8,642 nucleotides of DNA, taken from the NCBI GenBank assembly GCA_003175865.1, contig PSRF01000205.1:1-8642 (forward strand), in the 5' to 3' direction. The translations under genes were made by a program, and so were the position numbers. Below are positions 1-7,067 of this stretch, in pieces; the first letter of the stretch is position 1, and every line of letters begins with the position of its first letter. This DNA is from Blastocatellia bacterium (GTDB taxonomy: Bacteria > Acidobacteriota > Blastocatellia > Pyrinomonadales > Pyrinomonadaceae). The notes beneath the pieces were generated by a model that saw nothing but the letters and a program-made list of their open reading frames with translations, ran no database searches and was not told the DNA's origin.

Positions 1-150
1 AATTGTTGTTGAGGTTCCAAAGCCATTCTTTGCTGCAGTGGGCCAATGAGCATCGTTGCCGGGTCCCCCTGGTGCGACGCGTTGAGTTTGCGCAAACAGG
101 CTGGAAGAAGTAGCGACGACAATTGTAAGAAGCATCAGGTAACGGTGCAT
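1..150 (-). CDS. Glucodextranase/glucoamylase-like GH15 enzyme, N-terminal fragment (cut by window edge)
   Basis: Fifty in-frame codons run from an ATG at 150 down to the left edge without a stop. Residues 1-20 form a signal peptide: a short basic start (MHRY), a hydrophobic core (LMLLTIVVA) and a likely cleavage site after SLFA, before QTQ. The mature start, with APGGPGNDAHWPTAAKNGFG at residues 26-45, resembles the opening of bacterial GH15 glucodextranase/glucoamylase N-domains, which share an APG-PG-...-W--A-K-GFGT pattern. Such enzymes release glucose from the non-reducing ends of alpha-glucans in the periplasm or outside the cell. The catalytic domain lies beyond the window, so linkage preference cannot be read. 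No Shine-Dalgarno motif precedes the ATG. An in-frame GTG at 174 would add eight residues and is a possible alternative start. The gene is divergent from the TonB-dependent receptor, with a 369-bp gap. The family call rests on a short recognisable stretch and is moderately sure; export is well supported. Confidence 0.68.
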   Translation of the reverse strand, partial: MHRYLMLLTIVVATSSSLFAQTQRVAPGGPGNDAHWPTAAKNGFGTSTTI

Positions 151-199
151 GTGATGAAGCGTTAATGTTCTCACAGGATCGTTGAAGAACCCAGCATCG

Positions 200-272
200 T
201 TAGAACAGGGGTGTAGCGACTGCTTCGACTCGCACGACGTAGTGGAAGGGCAGTGGGTCGCTCCTGTTCTAA
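200..272. repeat. Long interrupted inverted repeat (potential 16-bp stem with a 5-nt bulge)
   Basis: TTAGAACAGG at 200-209 is perfectly complementary to CCTGTTCTAA at 263-272. After a 5-nt insertion (GGTGT, 210-214) the pairing resumes, AGCGAC 215-220 with GTCGCT 257-262. Inside, shorter pairings are possible: TGC 221-223 with GCA 250-252, and TTC 224-226 with GAA 245-247. The whole could fold as one arm-like RNA or DNA structure about 73 nt long. It is not an intrinsic terminator on either strand because no T-run follows. It lies 50-122 nt upstream of the GH15-like start and about 250 nt upstream of the receptor start. It could be a structured leader of the GH15-like mRNA, a small RNA, a REP/MITE-like repeat or a protein-binding site; the sequence alone does not decide. 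Confidence 0.6.
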
Positions 273-313
273 TCGAATTCCCAGATTGTTATCCAAAAAC
301 GCCTCGAGTGCTG

Positions 314-327
314 AGACCATCTGGTCT
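314..327. promoter_or_regulatory. Operator-like 14-bp dyad
   Basis: AGACCA (314-319) and TGGTCT (322-327) are perfect inverted 6-bp arms around a 2-bp centre (TC). The dyad lies about 20 bp upstream of the promoter-like hexamer at 346, inside the divergent region. Compact dyads of this size are typical targets for dimeric transcription factors (the TGGT/ACCA half-site style is seen for GntR-type and some other regulators). No regulator gene lies in the window, so the partner is unknown. A site of this length can also arise by chance. Confidence 0.35.
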
Positions 328-345
328 ATGCCCAGAAAGTAGATA

Positions 346-376
346 TTGAAGTTTTACACCTTTGGTGCTATTTAAT
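346..376 (+). promoter_or_regulatory. Weak candidate promoter for the receptor gene
   Basis: TTGAAG at 346-351 matches the -35 consensus at four of six bases. Downstream lie TATTTA at 369-374 (17-bp spacer, three of six matches to -10) and TTTAAT at 371-376 (19-bp spacer, five of six). Transcription would start near 382, giving a leader of roughly 140 nt before the receptor ATG at 520. This is a sigma-70 pattern match by eye in an AT-richer patch and is only tentative. Confidence 0.25.
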
Positions 377-506
377 TGAGCACCCCAACCTTTGTTTCAG
401 TAAGTCTTCCCCTCCCTAGTCCCTCTGGTCGCCGGCTACCCTGACCGGTTTATTTTTCCCAACACGTGTGCACTCGTGTGGGCCAAGCGGTAAGTCGAAA
501 CAGCCC

Positions 507-512
507 GGGAGG
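507..512 (+). promoter_or_regulatory. Ribosome-binding site of the receptor gene (decides its start)
   Basis: GGGAGG at 507-512 lies 7 nt before the ATG at 520, a textbook Shine-Dalgarno arrangement. It favours that ATG over the longer in-frame start at 466. The 520 start also places the basic-plus-hydrophobic signal peptide directly at the N-terminus. Confidence 0.85.
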
Positions 513-519
513 TCTTTCC

Positions 520-3500
520 ATGAATAAGCATGCTCACAAGACTGCGAATTTCATTCTTTTCGCCCTTCTTTTCTTTGGTATCTATCAAGTTGCAAATGCT
601 CAATTCAAGGCGAGCATTCAAGGCACTGTGACAGACGCTGCAGGTGGACTTATCCCTGAAGCGACGATCACAGTAACAAATAAGGAAACCGGTAAAGTGC
701 AAGAGGTGAAGTCAAGCGCTGAGGGATATTATCGTGTTTCGGGGTTACCGCCCGGCACGTACACAATCGCCGTTGAAAAACTTGGCTATAAGAAAAAGGT
801 TTTAGAAAATGTCAGCGTCAGCGCAGAAACTACTCAGGGAGTCGACGTAGCCCTGGAGGCCGGCGAGGTAAGTGCCGTTGTCACGGTTTCCACTGAGTCG
901 ACGCCGCTCCTTCAAACTGAAAATGCGAATGTCGATAAGACGATTTCCAACCAGGAAGTATTGCGACTGCCACAGGCATCACGCGATCCGTATCAACTTT
1001 TGCGACTCGCGCCAGGAGTTTTCGGCGAGGGGGCGCGTACCTCCAGTGGTGGAGCAGCTAACCTTCCAAATACGAGCGGACCGGGCGGCTCAAACGTTTC
1101 GATTTTTGCGACCGAAAATCAGGTGCCCATTTCGGCAAACGGGCAGCGTGTTTCCGCTAACAATTATCAGATTGATGGCGTCAGCGTTAACAGCCAAACC
1201 TGGGGCGGTGCAGCAGTTATTACTCCAACTCAAGAGAGCGTAAAAGAAGTTGCCGTAACCTCAAGCACGTACTCCGCGGAAGACGGCCGCAACAGCGGCG
1301 CGCAGGTCCGAGTTGTTACTCAGAATGGAACGAATAGTTTCCATGGTAGTGGCTTCTTCAGGTACGCCGATCCGGGGCTGAATGCTTTCAACAAGTTCCA
1401 CGGCATTCCCGGCACAACGCGAACATCCTTACCCCAGCGGGTCGAGCAGAAGAATCGATCGTATGGTGGTAGCCTGGGTGGTCCAATCTTCCGTAATAAA
1501 CTGTTTTTCTTTTTCGCATATGAAGGCTACCGCAGCAGTACAAATGACACATTTCAGGGTTTTGTCGAAACCTCGCAACTTCGCCAACTGATCATATCGC
1601 AAAGGCCAAATGGCATTGCCAGGAAGGTTCTCTCTGATCCAGGCATTCAGCCTCGAGTGCTGGCTATTATTCCGCGCCGTTGCGCTGACTTCAGTTTCCC
1701 GGTTACATGTCAGGATGTAGCGGGTGGCTTTGATTTAGGCTCACCAACGGGAGCGACTGGTCAGTATGTTCCTTTTTCACAACCGCTCGGAGGGGGTCTG
1801 GATGGCGTGCCTGATGTTCAATACGCTCAGCTGGCAAACCCAACAAGTTTTAGAGGTAATCAATACTTCACTCGTATTGACTACAGTGTGACAGAGAAAG
1901 ACAGCGTTGCGGTTTCCTTCTTTATCACACCCGTGACACAGACACGCTCTGATACCGCCGCTCAAAGTCGACCGATGGCAGACATCACATCCAAACGACT
2001 CAACTGGGATCTTGCTGCTATTTACACACGCAACATCTCGCCGACGATGTTGAACGAGGCACGATTTAATTTCACTCGCTGGGGATTCAACGAAGTAGAC
2101 TCCAATGCAAACGTCAACTTCGGCATTCCGCGTATTGAGATTGAACAACTCCTACCAAGCGGCGACCGACTCCGTTTTGGAGCTGATCGTTCGGAGAATA
2201 CGCCGGGAGTAATTGCTGAGAAACAACTTCACTTTAGCGATGTGTTGACTAGGGTCATGGGCAACTCGACGTGGAAATTCGGTGGCGCTTATAGAGCGGA
2301 TTTAAATGACAATACGGGTACGGGCGGAGCACGTCCACTTTACTCGTTCGTACGTCCCTGGAATTTCGCTAACGATACTCCGATCTTCGAGGCAATAAAT
2401 GAGAACCTCTCGGGCACACCCATAGCAAACAACACTCCTTTCAAGACTGCGGATTTGAGTTTCTTTGTCCAGAACGATTGGAAGTACCGTCCAAACCTGA
2501 CCTTCAATCTTGGATTACGTTGGGAGTACTTTCAACCAATTACCGCAAGGGGAAATGACCTACTGGGCAATTTATCTCTCGGATCAAACCCCTTATCGAC
2601 TTCGACCTTAGTTACATCGAAGAAACTCACCAGCTCTGACTATAACAACTTTGGTCCACAGCTTGGCTTTGCCTGGAGTCCGGCAAAAATCTTTGGTCGT
2701 GACAGGTTCTTTGGTGCTGAGGTCCGCGATCGATTCGTTCTGCGTGGAGGTTTCGGAATCGGCTATGATCGTTTGCCAAATGCTCTGCTTGCTAATACCC
2801 GAGCAAATCCGCCGAACGGAAGTAGATTCAACCTCTGCTGCGGAGGCGCGGGTGCTGCGGGTGGCGAGGATTGGGCACCACCTTTCGCTGATGGAGTAAT
2901 CTCCTATGCGCTGGGAAGCAGTAACTCGCCATTGAGTTATCCCCAGAATCCGAACTTCGTTGCTGCGCCCTCTTTCAGGAAAACTATTGAGATCTATGGA
3001 ACGCCTCCTGATCTACCGAGCGCGTATGTATATCGATATTCACTCGAGGGACAATACGAACTCCCAGCAAAACTAGTTGCCACACTGGGATATCAGGGCA
3101 GTTCGAGTCATAAGTTTGTCCGTATTGTTCCTGAGCATCTGGTCGAGCCTACGCAGAATCCAAACTTCTTTGCAGTCTACTTTGCTTCTCCCGATGTGAA
3201 TGGCAATTACAATGCGATGCTCGCACGCTTGCAACGACGCTTTGCGAATGGATTTCAGTTTGACCTTAATTATCGTTGGGCCAAGAGCATTGACACAACC
3301 TCGTTCGAGTCTCCGTGTGGCTGCACTAATCAAACTTTCCCGGTTGACAATTCCACAGAACGCGGACCATCAGATTACGATGTGAGACACAATTTCGTTG
3401 CCTCTGCTTTGTGGGATATTCCTTTTCTGAGAGGTCGAAATGATTGGACCGGCAAGTTGCTGGGCGGCTGGGAGATTAACGGTATTGTTACCACTCACTC

Positions 3501-3996
3501 AGGTTTTCCGTGGACGCCAAAAATAGATCAGGGCCTTAGAGGTCCGAACGGCAACTTCTTTGGTCCGATTCGGCCGACTATGTTCTTTGGGAAACAGCCA
3601 TTGAGCAGTTCAAATAGTAATTTCCTGCAACCCAACGGAATCTTTCCCGGTGGTGGCTCCGCGTACTTTAGTACGACCGTCAATACCGATGCGACTGGAA
3701 CACCCACGTTTCAATTGAACCCGCCCGGAATTGGACGAAATGTGTTTCGTGGTCCAAGGTACTTTTCTACGGACATGACTTTGACCAAACGTTTTGGGCT
3801 CCCGCACCTGGGTTCGGTGAGTGAGAACCCAAGTCTGGAGTTGCGGGCCAATTTCTTCAACATCTTCAATACGCTGAACCTGGCACCATTCCAATCAGGC
3901 AGTGGCGGCGTGTTCGTCAATCGTCCGAGTTTTGGTGAACCAGATAGCGCGTTAGCCGGACGTGTGATCGAACTTCAGGCGAGGTTCAGTTTCTAG
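520..3996 (+). CDS. Oar-like TonB-dependent outer-membrane receptor with carboxypeptidase-regulatory-like domain
   Basis: A complete 1158-residue protein. Residues 1-27 are a signal peptide (basic MNKHAHK, hydrophobic FILFALLFFG, cleavage after VANA before QFK). Residues about 31-122 form a carboxypeptidase-regulatory-like beta-sandwich: a GTVTD-AGG-IPEATITVTN start, a GYYRVSGLPPGTY centre and a closing VDVALEAGE. A plug-like region follows (about 125-285), with RLPQASRDPYQLL, NGQRVSANNYQIDGV and a GAQVRVVTQNGTNSFHG motif near the plug/barrel border. The remainder is a beta-barrel rich in aromatic alternating strands (such as FFVQNDWKYRPNLTFNLGLRWEYF) that ends in ARFSF, the terminal phenylalanine typical of outer-membrane barrels. 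Family members take up or bind large substrates using TonB energy. The substrate cannot be read; nearby glycoside hydrolases suggest a glycan. No canonical TonB box or SusD partner is evident. A terminator follows the stop, so the gene is probably a single transcription unit. Confidence 0.92.
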   Translation: MNKHAHKTANFILFALLFFGIYQVANAQFKASIQGTVTDAAGGLIPEATITVTNKETGKVQEVKSSAEGYYRVSGLPPGTYTIAVEKLGYKKKVLENVSVSAETTQGVDVALEAGEVSAVVTVSTESTPLLQTENANVDKTISNQEVLRLPQASRDPYQLLRLAPGVFGEGARTSSGGAANLPNTSGPGGSNVSIFATENQVPISANGQRVSANNYQIDGVSVNSQTWGGAAVITPTQESVKEVAVTSSTYSAEDGRNSGAQVRVVTQNGTNSFHGSGFFRYADPGLNAFNKFHGIPGTTRTSLPQRVEQKNRSYGGSLGGPIFRNKLFFFFAYEGYRSSTNDTFQGFVETSQLRQLIISQRPNGIARKVLSDPGIQPRVLAIIPRRCADFSFPVTCQDVAGGFDLGSPTGATGQYVPFSQPLGGGLDGVPDVQYAQLANPTSFRGNQYFTRIDYSVTEKDSVAVSFFITPVTQTRSDTAAQSRPMADITSKRLNWDLAAIYTRNISPTMLNEARFNFTRWGFNEVDSNANVNFGIPRIEIEQLLPSGDRLRFGADRSENTPGVIAEKQLHFSDVLTRVMGNSTWKFGGAYRADLNDNTGTGGARPLYSFVRPWNFANDTPIFEAINENLSGTPIANNTPFKTADLSFFVQNDWKYRPNLTFNLGLRWEYFQPITARGNDLLGNLSLGSNPLSTSTLVTSKKLTSSDYNNFGPQLGFAWSPAKIFGRDRFFGAEVRDRFVLRGGFGIGYDRLPNALLANTRANPPNGSRFNLCCGGAGAAGGEDWAPPFADGVISYALGSSNSPLSYPQNPNFVAAPSFRKTIEIYGTPPDLPSAYVYRYSLEGQYELPAKLVATLGYQGSSSHKFVRIVPEHLVEPTQNPNFFAVYFASPDVNGNYNAMLARLQRRFANGFQFDLNYRWAKSIDTTSFESPCGCTNQTFPVDNSTERGPSDYDVRHNFVASALWDIPFLRGRNDWTGKLLGGWEINGIVTTHSGFPWTPKIDQGLRGPNGNFFGPIRPTMFFGKQPLSSSNSNFLQPNGIFPGGGSAYFSTTVNTDATGTPTFQLNPPGIGRNVFRGPRYFSTDMTLTKRFGLPHLGSVSENPSLELRANFFNIFNTLNLAPFQSGSGGVFVNRPSFGEPDSALAGRVIELQARFSF

Positions 3997-4017
3997 AAAA
4001 TTCACGCCTCAATACAT

Positions 4018-4058
4018 TTGCGCACTTGTATTCTATGGGCAAGTGCGCAATTTTTTTT
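4018..4058 (+). terminator. Intrinsic terminator after the receptor gene
   Basis: TTGCGCACTTG (4018-4028) pairs perfectly with CAAGTGCGCAA (4040-4050), an 11-bp stem with an 11-nt loop, and eight T residues follow at once (4051-4058). It starts 22 nt past the receptor stop. On the opposite strand the same hairpin is not followed by a T-run, so it should act mainly on plus-strand transcription. The convergent TPR gene ends at 4137 and shows no equally good terminator of its own. Confidence 0.9.
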
Positions 4059-4136
4059 CCGCTGCCAAACAGATTGAAGAATGCTCTTCTGCGGAATTTT
4101 CAAACTGTTTTGTGATTCTACTTGCTGCTTGCGAAG

Positions 4137-5522
4137 TTAGTTGCTCTTTGAGTTTTGTCTTTCAGACAAGAGCTTATAAGAGGCGAGTTCGCGATCCGCG
4201 TCGTCTTTACGCTTGAGTCGTGTGTAAGTAAGAAAGAGTTGATAATGAACGTCGGCATCATTGGAGTTTAAGGTTGCCGCCCGTTGCAGGATCGGCAAAG
4301 CCTCATCGTAACGATGACCTCTCACTAACAGTCTGCCCAAATCGTGATAAGCATTGAAAAGCTTGTCATTAAATACAATTGCCCGGCGTAAAAGCTTTTC
4401 TGCCGCCGCGACATCGCCGCGGTCACTAAGAATCGCGCCCAATAGAGATAGAGCGTCTACGTGATTTGGCTGTAGTGAAAGTGCCTGACGCAAATGTGAC
4501 TGCGCCAGGTCGAAATCGCCCGATCCTCGTGCGGCTAAAGCCACAAAGTAGTGCATGTCGGCATCTTTCGGAAATGTTTGGGCTGCACGCTTGAACACGG
4601 CCAACGCAGCTCCGAAATTCTTCAACAACATGTAAACCGCACCTAGTCGCGCGTAATACACAGGTTGTGATGAATCTTGCTGCAAGGCTCGTTCGTAATA
4701 GTCCTTCGCAGAGTCGTATCGTTGATGTTTTTGCAGGAGCTCGCCCAGCATGAAGCTAGCTTGGGCGTAGTTTGGACGGATGGTAAGCGCCTTTTCCCAC
4801 AGTTCTCCTGCTGCTTCATCTTCACCGCGTTCAAAAGCAATCATGCCGAGGAAATAGTAGGGATCTGCGGCAGTGGTTGAGAGGGAAGCAGCTTCTTTCA
4901 AAGCATTAGCGGCGTCATCGAGACGTTTCAGATTGAACCATGCTATCCCCAGATGATAGAGAATATCGAACGTGTGAGGCTGCATTTGGTTGGCCCTGGT
5001 AAGCAACGGGGCGGCGCGTTCATAGTCGTGGCGGGCAGCATAAAGAAGGCCGAGATTTATCGTGGCCTGCGGATGATTTGGAGCTGCTTTGACCACGGTC
5101 TCAAGCGCTTCAACTGCTTCACTTTCGCGATTACTGCGTGCGAGTAAGACACCGAGATTTGCAAGTGTAGAAAGCGAATTCGGGTTCAAGCGCAGGCTGG
5201 TGCGATATTCGCGCTCGGCTTCGGCTGCTTTTCCCTGCTGGTCCAAGATGATACCAAGCAGATTATGCGCGTCTGGATTTCGCGGCGCATCCGCAATAAC
5301 TTTTCGCAGAATCACTTCGGCCTCATCATTTCGGCCGGCTTGCAGGAAAGCTGCTGCCTGTCGCAATTGCGAAGCAGTATCGTCCTGAGTTCTGCCTTGA
5401 ATTGATTCAGCAAAGCATGCGTTGGTGAGGAACAGAAATAGAGTGACACTCAATTGGGCTATCTTCAGAGTGCTTAACAGTCTGAATTTAAAGTAGTCAA
5501 CACTGCATCGTTTTACACCCAT
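4137..5522 (-). CDS. Exported TPR-repeat protein (twelve contiguous TPR units)
   Basis: A 461-residue protein. Residues 1-38 look like a long signal peptide: basic MGVKR and KFR, hydrophobic IAQLSVTLFLFLT, likely cleavage after ACFA before ESIQG. If the cysteine in NACFA were instead a lipidation site, the lipobox would be poor. Residues 49-456 divide into exactly twelve 34-residue tetratricopeptide units with no insertion or deletion. Most have the LG at positions 7-8, small residues near position 20 and P/N near position 32. A short NSKSN tail ends the protein. TPR superhelices bind peptides or proteins and have no catalytic role of their own; here it would act in the periplasm or on the outer membrane. 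The partner is unknown. The gene is convergent with the receptor and divergent from the glycoamylase-domain gene, so it is not in an operon with either. No strong Shine-Dalgarno motif precedes the ATG; it was chosen because it gives the full signal peptide and no other Met lies in the N-terminal region. Confidence 0.88.
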   Translation of the reverse strand: MGVKRCSVDYFKFRLLSTLKIAQLSVTLFLFLTNACFAESIQGRTQDDTASQLRQAAAFLQAGRNDEAEVILRKVIADAPRNPDAHNLLGIILDQQGKAAEAEREYRTSLRLNPNSLSTLANLGVLLARSNRESEAVEALETVVKAAPNHPQATINLGLLYAARHDYERAAPLLTRANQMQPHTFDILYHLGIAWFNLKRLDDAANALKEAASLSTTAADPYYFLGMIAFERGEDEAAGELWEKALTIRPNYAQASFMLGELLQKHQRYDSAKDYYERALQQDSSQPVYYARLGAVYMLLKNFGAALAVFKRAAQTFPKDADMHYFVALAARGSGDFDLAQSHLRQALSLQPNHVDALSLLGAILSDRGDVAAAEKLLRRAIVFNDKLFNAYHDLGRLLVRGHRYDEALPILQRAATLNSNDADVHYQLFLTYTRLKRKDDADRELASYKLLSERQNSKSN

Positions 5523-5699
5523 GTACTTGCAGCTCTGCTTGCGTTGCGAAGACTAGCCTTGCTCATGAGTTTACTTGATGAGTGATGACGCAGCAATCGA
5601 GACTTGGATTCCCCGATCACGTTACAATTGGCCTAATCGATTAAACATAAGTAGGCCAGCCTTGAAGTGATCCGCTCCATAAAATAAGCTTGACCTCCG
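5523..5699. other. Divergent intergenic region between the TPR and glycoamylase-domain genes
   Basis: These 177 bases should hold promoters for both flanking genes. Besides the inverted repeat at 5629-5658, the region has an 8-bp palindrome CTCATGAG (5562-5569), whose left half also pairs with ATGAG at 5578-5582. No coding frame is supported here. Confidence 0.6.
5622..5658 (+). promoter_or_regulatory. Candidate promoter overlapped by a 7-bp inverted repeat
   Basis: TTACAA (5622-5627) and CATAAG (5646-5651) form a possible sigma-70 pair with an 18-bp spacer; each is a partial consensus match. Within it, TGGCCTA (5629-5635) is the perfect inverse of TAGGCCA (5652-5658), with 16 nt between the arms. 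The arms would flank the -10 element, a geometry suited to a regulator that blocks or bends the promoter. A start near 5658 would give a leader of about 40 nt before the ATG at 5700. Both the promoter and the operator reading are tentative. Confidence 0.3.
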
Positions 5700-7067
5700 A
5701 TGATTAAATCGACTCCGACTCGAATGCAACCAACCTACACCTTTCGAGTTTTTCTCACAATCGCCTTACTCCTGCTCCTGATTCCTACCGACATTTCGGG
5801 AAGTGTCCACCCAACTACGTCGCACGGGCCTCCCCCTTACGTTTCAGTTCAGACGCAACTAACGCCGGCCGACAAGGCTTTTCTGGAGGATCTCGAACGG
5901 CGTTCGTTTCGCTATTTTTGGGAGCAAGCTGACCCGAACACAGGTTTGATATTAGATCGTACGCGCAATGATGGTTCACCCGCCGACGAGGAACATCGCT
6001 ACATTGCGAGCATCGCAACCACTGGATTCGGCCTAACTGGTCTGTGCATTGCGGCGGAACGCGCCTGGGTCCAGAACAGTGCAGCACGCGAACGCGTAAA
6101 AACAACGCTGCGCTTCTTTGCTGATCGCGCATTACAAGAGCATGGCTGGTTTTATCACTGGATGGATGCCAGGAACGGCCAAAGAGAATGGAAAAGCGAA
6201 GTTTCTTCAATCGACACCGCTTTGTTGCTTGCCGGCATTCTAACCACTCGACAATGTTTTAACGATGACGATGAAATCGTGAGGCTCGCAACGAGGATCT
6301 ACGAGCGTGTTGATTTTCCCTGGATGCTGAACCACGATCCGCATTTACTTTCGATGGGTTGGCATCCCGAGAGTGGATTCATTAAGTCACGATGGGATGA
6401 TTACAGTGAGCACCCAATGTTGTACCTGCTGGCGATCGGATCACCAACGCATCCGATCACACAGGATTCGTGGTATGCATGGAAGCGCAACTGGAATCGC
6501 TATGACGGGTATAAATATCTCGGTACGACAGCGCTATTCACTTATCAGTACTCGCATGCATGGGTTGATTTTAGGAATCGTCGCGAAATAGAAGGCGAAC
6601 ACATTGATTATTTTGAGAACTCAGTAATAGCGACAAAGGCTCATCGGGTTTTCTGCATGGATCTTGCTAAAGAATTTCCCGGGTATGGACCAAACGTGTG
6701 GGGCATCAGCGCGTCAGACAGTGTGAAAGGTTATGTTGCCTGGGGTGGTCCACCTAGAAATCCGGCAATTGATGGCACCGTGGTTCCGTATGCAGCAGCA
6801 GGTTCATCGATGTTTGTCCCGAAACTAGCGATAGCTGCATTGCGCACTATGCATAGGAAATACGGTAAACGCATCTACGGCAAATACGGATTCACGGATG
6901 CGTTCAACCCAAACACGGGTTGGATCAATCGTGATGTTATCGGCATCGATCTCGGCATCACGTTGTTGAGTGCGGAGAATGCTCGCACCGAAAGTGTCTG
7001 GCGTTGGTTCATGCGCAATCCGGAAATTCCACGAGCACTGGAACTCGTCGGATTGCGGAAATACTAA
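5700..7067 (+). CDS. Exported glycoamylase-domain protein (PF10091, GH144-like; possible endo-beta-1,2-glucanase)
   Basis: A complete 455-residue protein. The N-terminus is a signal peptide (basic residues K3, R8 and R16, hydrophobic FLTIALLLLLIP at about 18-29, cleavage probably near residues 34-36). An alpha/alpha-barrel-type domain begins at about 57 with FLEDLERRSFRYFWEQADPNTGL. Landmarks are EVSSIDTALLLAG (167-179), PESGFIKSRWDDYSEHPMLY (223-242), the PYAAAGSS loop (363-370), GFTDAFNP (397-404) and IGIDLGITLLSAEN (414-427). These match the PF10091 glycoamylase family, often labelled glucoamylase. Its characterised GH144 members are inverting endo-beta-1,2-glucanases. The acidic residues E167, D172, D233 and D234 are candidates for catalysis or binding but are not assigned. 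A BglX-type GH3 gene follows 240 bp downstream on the same strand, consistent with a shared pathway. No Shine-Dalgarno motif precedes the ATG at 5700 or the in-frame ATG at 5724; the first keeps a fuller basic N-region. Family membership is strong, the exact substrate inferred. Confidence 0.85.
   Translation: MIKSTPTRMQPTYTFRVFLTIALLLLLIPTDISGSVHPTTSHGPPPYVSVQTQLTPADKAFLEDLERRSFRYFWEQADPNTGLILDRTRNDGSPADEEHRYIASIATTGFGLTGLCIAAERAWVQNSAARERVKTTLRFFADRALQEHGWFYHWMDARNGQREWKSEVSSIDTALLLAGILTTRQCFNDDDEIVRLATRIYERVDFPWMLNHDPHLLSMGWHPESGFIKSRWDDYSEHPMLYLLAIGSPTHPITQDSWYAWKRNWNRYDGYKYLGTTALFTYQYSHAWVDFRNRREIEGEHIDYFENSVIATKAHRVFCMDLAKEFPGYGPNVWGISASDSVKGYVAWGGPPRNPAIDGTVVPYAAAGSSMFVPKLAIAALRTMHRKYGKRIYGKYGFTDAFNPNTGWINRDVIGIDLGITLLSAENARTESVWRWFMRNPEIPRALELVGLRKY

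Larger units (their letters stand above)
151..519. other. Divergent intergenic region between the GH15-like gene and the receptor gene
   Basis: These 369 bases carry no convincing gene. They separate two divergently transcribed genes for exported proteins and so should hold promoters in both directions. Visible structure, left to right: a long interrupted inverted repeat (200-272), a compact dyad (314-327), a weak promoter-like pair (346-376) overlapped by a 6-bp hairpin (GGTGCT 364-369 / AGCACC 379-384), a pyrimidine-rich stretch (about 407-426), the 8-bp palindrome ACACGTGT around 462-469, and the receptor's ribosome-binding site (507-512). A minus-strand frame through 436-702 is rejected as coding because it overlaps the receptor start. 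Confidence 0.8.

Noticed and set aside
427..457. Possible attenuator: small GGTC/GACC or CCGG/CCGG stem followed by a T-rich run before the receptor gene
   Set aside because: The stem is only 4 bp and the T-run is broken by an A; too weak to support as a terminator or attenuator.
466..519. Longer receptor start at 466 adding 18 residues
   Set aside because: The ATG at 520 has a strong Shine-Dalgarno site at a 7-nt spacing and begins a normal signal peptide; the extension would put polar residues in front of it.
872..1243. 123-codon plus-strand open frame inside the receptor gene
   Set aside because: It overlaps the plug-domain coding sequence in another frame, and its product has no domain or export features.
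1777..2148. 123-codon minus-strand open frame inside the receptor gene
   Set aside because: It is antisense to the well-formed beta-barrel sequence, with no ribosome-binding site or recognisable motifs.
4060..4136. Terminator for the minus-strand TPR gene in the convergent gap
   Set aside because: Only short interrupted pairings (such as AAACAG/CTGTTT) are visible on that strand, with no following T-run next to a stable stem.
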